Origin: an uncultured Pseudanabaenaceae cyanobacterium
GTDB lineage: Bacteria; Cyanobacteriota; Cyanobacteriia; Pseudanabaenales; Pseudanabaenaceae
Length of the DNA: 64,000 nt
Assembly (NCBI GenBank): GCA_937927915.1
Contig: CALGKB010000004.1
Span: 186,001-250,000, forward strand
Direction of reading: 5' to 3'
Shown in pieces: positions 58,049 to 64,000 of the stretch; within the stretch, counting starts at the first letter, position 1; every line of letters starts with the position of its first letter. Position numbers and translations under genes: made by a program. The notes beneath the pieces were generated by a model that was given only the letters and a program-made list of their open reading frames with translations, ran no database searches and was not told where the DNA came from.

Positions 58049-58665
58049 AGATAGCCGTGTTCCTGCAGAAATTCGGAGGTGATAGGAGGTTCCGATGGGT
58101 GAAAACGTAGGAGACTTTCCACATATTTTGCCAGTATATCTACCTCTAGGTTGACGGGGACATTACTATTAACGTGCTGCAAATTTGTATTATAAAAAGT
58201 ATGGGGAATAACAGACACCTGAAAGCCGTCATTGCAAGTAGCGATCGTCAGGCTGACCCCATTGACCGCGATACTGCCCTTCTCCGCCAGGTATTTCTGC
58301 AGATGGGGAGGGACAGTAAAATCCAACCACCAGGAATTACCCTGCAAAGTCAGAGACCGCAGGACGCCCAGCCCGTCCACATGCCCCGTGACAAAGTGAC
58401 CGCCAATTTTTTCCCCCACTGCCAGGGAGGGTTCCAGATTGACGCGATTGCCTGGCTTTAGGTAGCCCAAATTCGTGCGCCGCCATGTTTCCGGAGAGAC
58501 ATCTGCCCCAAATCCATCTTTGATTAAATAGGAGACGGTCAAACACACGCCATTGACGGCTATACTATCCCCCACAGCAAAGGGGAAATTCACGTAGGCT
58601 ACTTCCAATTGCCGATCGTTTATACTGTGCACGATTCCTAAACTTCTGATTAAGCCAGTGAACAT
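58045..58665 (-). CDS. ribE: Riboflavin synthase
   Basis: Dismutates two 6,7-dimethyl-8-ribityllumazine molecules to riboflavin. 206 residues with the two-fold lumazine-binding repeat: MFTGLIRSLGIV at the start, then SIAVNGVCLTV in the first half and SIAVNGVSLTIA in the second; the segment GGHFVTGHVDGLG is typical. It is a lone rib gene here. No FMN riboswitch was seen in the 55-base upstream gap. Confidence 0.95.
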   Translation of the reverse strand: MFTGLIRSLGIVHSINDRQLEVAYVNFPFAVGDSIAVNGVCLTVSYLIKDGFGADVSPETWRRTNLGYLKPGNRVNLEPSLAVGEKIGGHFVTGHVDGLGVLRSLTLQGNSWWLDFTVPPHLQKYLAEKGSIAVNGVSLTIATCNDGFQVSVIPHTFYNTNLQHVNSNVPVNLEVDILAKYVESLLRFHPSEPPITSEFLQEHGYL

Positions 58666-58720
58666 ATGCTTGCCAATCTATTACAATCTTGTTAAATTTT
58701 AGGGCGTTTGTGCGGTGCTA

Positions 58721-59878
58721 ATGGTAGCGGTTAAATTTATTGCCTGTATTTTCCTGGCTGTAGTTTGGGTGGAGGTGTGCCGCGACATCTATCACATAGG
58801 GGGGCACTATTGGAAACCCCTACAGCCCTGGCACAATTTGCACCATCGCGTCTTCACCGTTGATTTAGAGGTCAAGGATGGGGAACTCTACCGCCGCGCG
58901 GAATTATTTAACGATGTTCCAGAAGCGATATTCATGGTGGCAATGAGTTTGCTACTGGCGGTAGGGGGCTATTTCTATCAATTGCCGGGGCTATACCTCG
59001 GGACAATTTATGCGGGGGTGTTCTTGATAGCTGCCCTTGCCCGCGCCCAGGGTATCTTCCTCCAGACGGATTTTACCCACAAGCCAGGGGCATTTACTGC
59101 CTTGCCAGGGGAATGGTTAGTCAATCGTCCCTACCATTGGCGGCATCATTTTGATAGCGGCAGAGCCTATTTCAGTGGTACCATAGCCCTCATGGACAAA
59201 ATTCTGGGCACAGCACTGTCATTGCAGGGGAAAACTATTGCTGTTACGGGAGCCTCCGGCACGATGGGGCAGGCACTGATTGCCGAATTAAAAAAGCAGG
59301 GGGCAAGGGTGATCCCCCTTACCTCCAGTGGGACAGAGGGAGTGCAATGGCATGTTGGGGCAGAAGCAGACCACCGCGAACTCCTAGAGGGGGTGGACAT
59401 CCTTATTCTCAACCACGGTGTGAATGTCTATGGGGCACGATCGCCTGAGGCAATTACTACTTCCTATGAGGTGAATGCCTATTCTGTCTGGCGGTGGCTG
59501 GAGTTATTCTTTGCCACTGTGGAGAGTAACCGCGATCGGGCTATCAAGGAAGTGTGGGTCAACACCTCGGAAGCGGAAGTGAGTCCCGCCTTTAGTCCCC
59601 TCTATGAACTGTCCAAGCGCTGGATTGGGGATATAATTACCCTGCGTCGCCTCGATGCCCCCTGTATTGTGCGCAAAATTATCCTTGGTCCCTTCAAAAG
59701 TAAACTCAATCCCTACGGGGTGATGTCGGCACAGTGGGTGGCATGGGCGATCGTGGCATTGGCAAAGCGGGATGTGCGGGATATTATCGTGACCATCAAT
59801 CCCTTGACTTATATTTTCTTCCCCCTCAAGGAATTTAGCCGCTCTCTGTACTTTCGTTTGTTTACGAGAAAAGCATGA
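58721..59878 (+). CDS. Bifunctional sterol desaturase / short-chain dehydrogenase
   Basis: About 385 residues from ATG 58721; a GTG two codons upstream is possible. The N-terminal half (1-165) is a membrane fatty acid hydroxylase/sterol desaturase-type region with hydrophobic segments and His clusters HNLHH, DFTH and HWRHHF. The C-terminal half (about 170-380) is a short-chain dehydrogenase with AVTGASGTMG and YELSK. The fusion is known in cyanobacteria, but its substrate is not. The following gene overlaps its stop in ATGA. Confidence 0.87.
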   Translation: MVAVKFIACIFLAVVWVEVCRDIYHIGGHYWKPLQPWHNLHHRVFTVDLEVKDGELYRRAELFNDVPEAIFMVAMSLLLAVGGYFYQLPGLYLGTIYAGVFLIAALARAQGIFLQTDFTHKPGAFTALPGEWLVNRPYHWRHHFDSGRAYFSGTIALMDKILGTALSLQGKTIAVTGASGTMGQALIAELKKQGARVIPLTSSGTEGVQWHVGAEADHRELLEGVDILILNHGVNVYGARSPEAITTSYEVNAYSVWRWLELFFATVESNRDRAIKEVWVNTSEAEVSPAFSPLYELSKRWIGDIITLRRLDAPCIVRKIILGPFKSKLNPYGVMSAQWVAWAIVALAKRDVRDIIVTINPLTYIFFPLKEFSRSLYFRLFTRKA

Positions 59879-60693
59879 ACTATCAACTAATTAGTAACCT
59901 TGTGCGCAGGTGGGGACAGCAGGCTTATGAGTGGCGGCAGGCGGGGGATTTTAGCATCAAAGAGAAGACGCCAGGAGATTATGTCACCACGATCGACCTC
60001 CGTTTGAACGAAGCTTTGGTAGACAGCATCAGGGAGTGGTTTCCCGCCGATGGCATTTTAGCGGAAGAAGACCCGCAGGTGTATGACTGGTGGTATCGCG
60101 GCTACGACCGCCTCTGGTGTATTGACCCCATTGATGGCACCTCTGACCTGATTGCCGGCAACCTGGGCTATGCGGTGATGGTGGGCTTGCTGGATAAAAA
60201 AGAGCCAAGGGCAGGGTGGATTTATGCCCCAGGGATGGATATTTTGTATTTTGGCGACAGAGATACAGGCAAAATTTATCGCCGGATCGGGGACATCACA
60301 GAGGAGTTGATCATCACACCGCCGCCTCAGTTACAAATGCAAGTAATTCTCAGTAGCAAGGACGATCGGAATTATGGGCAACAAATTCGCCAGGTTTTCC
60401 GTGATGCCCAATTTTATAGTCTGGGCAGTTTTGGCTTAAAAATTATGGAGGTGGTGTTGGGTAAGTCCTCTATTTATTTATACTTAAACCGTCGTGTCAA
60501 AGTGTGGGATACCGTGGCACCCCTGGCAATAGCGGAAATCGCTGGTTTAGTCTGTTGTGACCTCGATGGCAAGCCCCTCAACTACAGCGATATTCACCCC
60601 GAAACCCTTGCCCATTTGCAGGTAGTAATTATCGGTTGGGCGGATGTGATTGAGCGCTATTTACCACAATTACAGCAAGTGTTAACGATTTAG
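59875..60693 (+). CDS. Inositol monophosphatase family protein (CysQ-like)
   Basis: A 272-residue lithium-sensitive-type phosphatase. KEKTPGDYVTTIDLRLNE, LAEEDP (Glu pair) and CIDPIDGTSDLIAG with the metal-binding Asp residues form the active site; the late motif around VKVWDTVAPLAIAEIAG includes the last Asp. Members hydrolyse inositol phosphates, 3'-phosphoadenosine 5'-phosphate or fructose bisphosphate; which applies here is open. It is coupled to the desaturase/dehydrogenase fusion. Confidence 0.9.
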   Translation: MNYQLISNLVRRWGQQAYEWRQAGDFSIKEKTPGDYVTTIDLRLNEALVDSIREWFPADGILAEEDPQVYDWWYRGYDRLWCIDPIDGTSDLIAGNLGYAVMVGLLDKKEPRAGWIYAPGMDILYFGDRDTGKIYRRIGDITEELIITPPPQLQMQVILSSKDDRNYGQQIRQVFRDAQFYSLGSFGLKIMEVVLGKSSIYLYLNRRVKVWDTVAPLAIAEIAGLVCCDLDGKPLNYSDIHPETLAHLQVVIIGWADVIERYLPQLQQVLTI

Positions 60694-61034
60694 TCTCCCA
60701 GCAGAGCGATCGCTGCTTCTAGGGGGGAGGGATAGTGCTTGGCAAATGCATCAAACCAAATGCCGTCAGCGGACAGGGGGTCTAGATTTTGCAGCCAGGC
60801 TTTTGCCTTCTCTACTTTTTGTTGGTGTAAGTCCTGCTGTATCGCTTTTAATTCCGGTACTTCGGGGGCGGGGGACAGTGATTGTGGTGCAGGAGAGTCT
60901 GCCTTGCTGGTATTACTAGCGGGAGGATTTGACGCTGGGGTGGCAGGTTGATCTAATTCCTCTAGCAGTTTGTCCAGGGGGTCAGGAGCTTTTTTCAGTT
61001 GCGCCAAAATGTCCTCGATCGATTCTGCCGCCAT
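60690..61034 (-). CDS. Slr1339-like salt stress family protein
   Basis: About 114 residues from ATG 61034; a TTG at 61046 would overlap the upstream gene. A short N-terminal helix (SIEDILAQLKK) is followed by a Pro/Ser/Ala-rich linker and a C-terminal motif WLQNLDPLSADGIWFDAFAK that I associate with the Slr1339 family of cyanobacteria. The molecular function is not known. The stop overlaps that of the preceding phosphatase gene in TTAG, and its start lies five bases past the VWA gene's stop. Confidence 0.65.
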   Translation of the reverse strand: MAAESIEDILAQLKKAPDPLDKLLEELDQPATPASNPPASNTSKADSPAPQSLSPAPEVPELKAIQQDLHQQKVEKAKAWLQNLDPLSADGIWFDAFAKHYPSPLEAAIALLGD

Positions 61035-61038
61035 AGCC

Positions 61039-61629
61039 CTAGTCAACGATCGCGTTAGTTAAAACCTCTGTAATGGTCATGTCTTCCATGTCTGCGAAGG
61101 TGACTGTATCGACTATATCAAATTTTGCTCCCACCCCTGTCAGTTTGTCATCGAGGGACTTCAGGAATTGTGTTGCTTGGGGGTCATTGCCGATCTGCAA
61201 AAAGGAAATTGCCAACTCTTCATCAGCCGTCATTCTCTGGGTCGCTTGTATGATCGCTTCAAACACCGATTTGCGATCGTCCGGTTCCCCATCCGTTACC
61301 ACCAAAATCGTAGTGGGGCGTTTGTGGGTTTTAGTGAAATGACGATCGAGGGCATCCTGCAATACAGCAGTTAGGTTGGTATTCCCACTGGGTTCATTTT
61401 CCTGGAAGATTTGTTGCACTTTAGCAGCAGTCACCTGGTCATAGCGCTTGAATTTGCCAGCAAACAAATAGACCGTTATACCATCGGGGTCTAGTTCTTC
61501 ACAGCGGCTCGCTACTGCCATAGTTGACTCCTTGATGGCTTCCCAGCGAGATTTGCCCCCTGGCTGGTCTTTGGTTGCCATGCTCCCACTTTTGTCAATA
61601 ATTAGGATGTAATCTCGATTAGACAACAT
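61039..61629 (-). CDS. VWA domain protein
   Basis: A 196-residue protein that is almost entirely one von Willebrand A domain. The metal ion-dependent adhesion site is complete: DKSGSM (residues 12-17), Thr in SGNTNLTAV and Asp in VVTDGEPDD. There is no signal peptide or membrane segment, so it is cytoplasmic. Partner and role are unknown. The next gene on the strand, Slr1339-like, follows without a gap, so the two may act together. Confidence 0.92.
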   Translation of the reverse strand: MLSNRDYILIIDKSGSMATKDQPGGKSRWEAIKESTMAVASRCEELDPDGITVYLFAGKFKRYDQVTAAKVQQIFQENEPSGNTNLTAVLQDALDRHFTKTHKRPTTILVVTDGEPDDRKSVFEAIIQATQRMTADEELAISFLQIGNDPQATQFLKSLDDKLTGVGAKFDIVDTVTFADMEDMTITEVLTNAIVD

Positions 61630-61776
61630 GTTACCTCAATCTCTTACTGGCAGTGTATTGTACCTTTCCCCCCGCGGTCAAGGATAGCATTGGTTTGCGG
61701 CTGTCTCTGGGGAAGTGGAATAATTAGGGGAGCTGCTCCCTATAAAGGAATGTAAGCATTTGCTGGAGCAACACCC

Positions 61777-62826
61777 ATGAACATCATTCCTGCTGCCATT
61801 GACTTCACCGCTATCAACTCCCTCAATCCCCTCCCCCCTGTCAACCCCAATGGCACAGCCCTACCAGAAACACGGCTAGAGTTTGTCCCTGCTTTCCTCG
61901 ACGGAGTTGTGACCACTGTAGTCAACACTATCAACAGTGTTTTCGCCCCTGCTCCCAGCACGCCTGTTGTTACTCCCATGCCGCCATCTGAGGCTCTGCC
62001 CACTGCTCTGGCAGCAGAAGGGTTTGATTTCCCCCCCATTACTCCTATCGATCGGTCTGGTTTTGACCCCCTCACCAATGTAGTAGAAGTAGAAGGATTC
62101 TTACCCGCTGATTTTACCTTTGACATCGCCGCTCTGAATGGGGACAAGGATATAAATGCTGCTGCTGTCCTTAATACAGATGACCGTTTGCCCGTCCATC
62201 GCCCTGACTGCCGTATCGGTATGGTGTCTTTACCAAATTGTTTTGGGACCGGCACGATCGTGGGCAGATTTACCATCATCACTAACGCTCATGTAGTCGA
62301 GAGTGCGAAGTCTATCAATGACATCAAGTTTATCCCTGGGAAGACCAGAGACGGCAATCAAAGGGAATACATTGCTAACCGCTGCCTGTACTGGAATGAT
62401 AACCCTAACACCCCCTGGAAAGATGATTTCGCAATCATAACCTTCTCCGAACCGATCGGCGATCGTTTTGGCTGGTTTGGCTACACAGATAGGGCAACTG
62501 TCACCCCTAACTTTACGGAAACTGGCAGACTGACTGGCTATTCTGGCGATATCTGGAACCGCTACGGCTTGCCTAGTACTGATTTCGATATTGTGCGGGG
62601 GGATGTGGAAGGCACAAGCAAAGATAACGATTGGACACACAGAATTGACACCAACCCCGGTGCCTCTGGTTCTGCCATAGTTTCTGAACGGGACAACTTG
62701 GTGCTGGGGGTACATTGGGGCGGCAGCTCCAGCAATAATCACTGGACTCCCCTCAACCGCAATTTCTTGGAGTGGATTCAACGTGCCGATCGGGAAGCTG
62801 CAGAAGCCTATGCCCGCCGTAAGTAA
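61777..62826 (+). CDS. Trypsin-like serine protease (V8/glutamyl endopeptidase type)
   Basis: A 349-residue protein with a good ribosome site (GGAG, eight bases before ATG). The N-terminal 145 residues are Pro- and Asn-rich with no signal peptide. The protease domain has His172 in TNAHVV, Asp217 in DDFAIITF and Ser297 in NPGASGSAIVS, a complete triad. The end is a charged helix (ADREAAEAYARRK). A strong terminator follows. The next gene encodes a PrcA-like subtilase. Export without a Sec signal is inferred, not shown. Confidence 0.9.
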   Translation: MNIIPAAIDFTAINSLNPLPPVNPNGTALPETRLEFVPAFLDGVVTTVVNTINSVFAPAPSTPVVTPMPPSEALPTALAAEGFDFPPITPIDRSGFDPLTNVVEVEGFLPADFTFDIAALNGDKDINAAAVLNTDDRLPVHRPDCRIGMVSLPNCFGTGTIVGRFTIITNAHVVESAKSINDIKFIPGKTRDGNQREYIANRCLYWNDNPNTPWKDDFAIITFSEPIGDRFGWFGYTDRATVTPNFTETGRLTGYSGDIWNRYGLPSTDFDIVRGDVEGTSKDNDWTHRIDTNPGASGSAIVSERDNLVLGVHWGGSSSNNHWTPLNRNFLEWIQRADREAAEAYARRK

Positions 62827-62847
62827 GACGAGGTAACTTCTCTGGCT

Positions 62848-62872
62848 GCCTGTGCCCAGCGCAGGCTTTTTT
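62848..62872 (+). terminator. Intrinsic terminator after the trypsin-like protease gene
   Basis: An 8-bp stem, GCCTGTGC with GCGCAGGC (one G-U pair), and a three-base CCA loop are followed by six T residues. It lies 22 bases after the stop codon. It is the best intrinsic terminator in the window and separates the two protease genes. Confidence 0.85.
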
Positions 62873-62936
62873 GTTGGGGGTGAATAAATTGATTCCGTCT
62901 TGCCTACTTACTAGTGGAGATGTTGCAGGAACCAAT

Positions 62937-64000
62937 ATGTTGACTAACTATGACCAAGTTGCTATTGCCAGCTGTGACCTGTTTTCCCCTTTGCCCCCTG
63001 TAGAACCGATCGTTGTCGGCGAAGAAGAGATACAACCGCAGTTCCTGGGAGACTTGGATAACCTCATCAAGCAATTACCGCTCCTAGGGGATGGGGTCAA
63101 CAGGATCGGTGACCTTTTACAGCCCCATTTAGACAACCTTTCCGACCTAGCTCCCCGCTTTGAGGACTTAATACCCAACTTCTTTAACACAGCCAAGTAT
63201 GATCCCTTGACGGGCTACGGTCTGGTCAACGCTGCCGCCGCAGTATCTGTAGCTCTGTTTGGTTCCTTTTCCACCCCGTTTTGGAATGTGCAGGACCTGG
63301 GGGGCAACGAATGGGCAAATGATTTGATCAAAAGCCCGGAAGTTTGGCAGGGCACTCCATTCAATCGTCCCATTACAGGGGAGGGCGTAGTAGTAGCAGT
63401 CATCGATGACGGTGTAGACATTAGTCACCCTGATATTGCTGCTAACATTTGGCGCAACCCCAGAGAGATTCCAGACAATGGTATTGATGACGACGGCAAC
63501 GGCTTTACTGATGACATTCACGGCTGGAACTTTACCACCGACTCCAACAACAACGATGTACGACCTGCCTCGCCCCTAGATGTGCACGGTACCCATGTAG
63601 CAGGCACGATCGCTGCCCTCAGAAATGACCTAGGCAGTACTGGTGTGGCACCAAACGCTAAAATTATGCCCATCAAAATTGCCGACACCACCCCCGATCG
63701 CCGTTGGCAGAATGTTTCCCCATCCAACATTGCCAGAGCAATCCGCTATGCCGTTGACAATGGGGCGGCAGTAATCAACATGAGCTTTGGCTTCAATGGC
63801 TTTGCTCCAGAAATGCGGGACGCCTTAGAGTATGCAGCGAGCAAAAACGTGGTCACAGTAGCTGCAGCAGGGAATAAAAGTGGCAATACCCCCATGTTCC
63901 CCGCCAATCAGGCAATTAGTTGGGGTATTTCTGTTGGTTCTGTTGGTCGAGATATGAATTTGTCTGACTTTAGTAACCGAGCAGGCAACCACAGCGGAAT
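62937..64000 (+). CDS. PrcA-like calcium-type subtilisin protease (partial, continues beyond the window)
   Basis: The frame is open from ATG 62937 to the window end, 354 residues seen. An N-terminal propeptide-like region contains YDPLTGYGLVNAAAAV, a motif I associate with PrcA-type proteases. The S8 catalytic core has Asp157 in VAVIDDGVDISHPD, His217 in DVHGTHVAGTIAA and the oxyanion Asn313 in AAAGN; the Ser lies beyond the window. IDDDGNGFTDDIHGWNF is a typical calcium-related insertion. There is no signal peptide. It directly follows the trypsin-like protease gene. Confidence 0.9.
   Translation, partial: MLTNYDQVAIASCDLFSPLPPVEPIVVGEEEIQPQFLGDLDNLIKQLPLLGDGVNRIGDLLQPHLDNLSDLAPRFEDLIPNFFNTAKYDPLTGYGLVNAAAAVSVALFGSFSTPFWNVQDLGGNEWANDLIKSPEVWQGTPFNRPITGEGVVVAVIDDGVDISHPDIAANIWRNPREIPDNGIDDDGNGFTDDIHGWNFTTDSNNNDVRPASPLDVHGTHVAGTIAALRNDLGSTGVAPNAKIMPIKIADTTPDRRWQNVSPSNIARAIRYAVDNGAAVINMSFGFNGFAPEMRDALEYAASKNVVTVAAAGNKSGNTPMFPANQAISWGISVGSVGRDMNLSDFSNRAGNHSG

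Noticed and set aside
61728-61741. GGGAG-CTG-CTCCC hairpin before the trypsin-like protease gene
   Set aside because: It is short and lacks a T tract; it may be chance or part of the leader, and no function can be supported.
1-64000. tRNA, CRISPR, insertion sequence or prophage
   Set aside because: No cloverleaf with a GTTCGA-type arm was seen in the gaps, no spaced direct repeats, and no transposase, integrase or phage protein; the only clear repeat is the Uma2 tandem.

Overview
The window is chromosomal DNA of a cyanobacterium. The evidence is a split DnaE polymerase ending in a DnaE-type N-intein, many cyanobacteria-restricted families (DUF3038/DUF4335 pair, YlqD, ComFB, Slr1339-like, Uma2, bifunctional sterol desaturase/SDR, PrcA-like protease), lipid A synthesis (lpxB), a polyprenyl diphosphate synthase of the plastoquinone type, and very frequent CGATCG palindromes, the core of cyanobacterial HIP1. 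I do not assign a genus. No tRNA, rRNA, CRISPR array, transposase or prophage was seen.

Layout. 1-5030: end of a DUF3038 gene, DUF4335, gyrB, argS. 5084-9583: plsX-fabH, acyP-lpxB and a solanesyl-type synthase (lipid and envelope). 9783-15649: small zinc-ribbon protein, dacB, a diguanylate cyclase, YlqD, PlsC and a CPA1/TrkA antiporter. 15653-28304: GH57 glycosidase, DUF192 lipoprotein, AEC permease, GNAT protein, trpS-ridA, lysS, FtsE, zinc metallopeptidase, AI-2E permease, response regulator and a HAS-barrel protein. 28379-32440: NurA nuclease, P-type cation ATPase and a 54-residue ORF. 32441-32880 is a gap with a possible structured RNA. 32881-37211: ComFB, then the block rpsM-rpsK-rpoA-rplQ-truA-rplM-rpsI on the minus strand behind a near-consensus promoter. 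37312-46194: LOG protein, galE, two Uma2 copies, maf, PDH E2, nagA and a GDP-mannose pyrophosphorylase/phosphomannomutase fusion. 46191-53105: a predicted pseudokinase, ilvB, a half-size GDT1 protein, a DsrE-like gene under a Fur-type operator, sufS and gltX. 53108-58665: dnaE-N with its split intein, an overlapping M16 protein, DUF2237, a membrane protein and ribE. 58721-64000: desaturase/SDR fusion, inositol-phosphatase family protein, Slr1339-like and VWA proteins, then a trypsin-like protease and the start of a PrcA-like subtilase.

The genes are mostly housekeeping and tightly packed: several neighbours share ATGA start/stop overlaps, five convergent pairs share a four-base TTAG/CTAA stop overlap, and two divergent pairs start within a few bases of each other. 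Four aminoacyl-tRNA synthetases, a ribosomal/RNA polymerase block, gyrB and the replicative polymerase sit together with envelope and fatty acid genes.

The most unusual items are the divergent NurA/HAS-barrel pair with no HerA ATPase nearby, a Hanks-type kinase fold without catalytic residues, a perfect 17-bp Fur-type palindrome placed on the start site of a DsrE-like gene, a 54-residue ORF with its own ribosome site, a possible 6S-like RNA, a tandem Uma2 pair with conserved ends and a diverged middle, and a tandem of two proteases without recognisable signal peptides.
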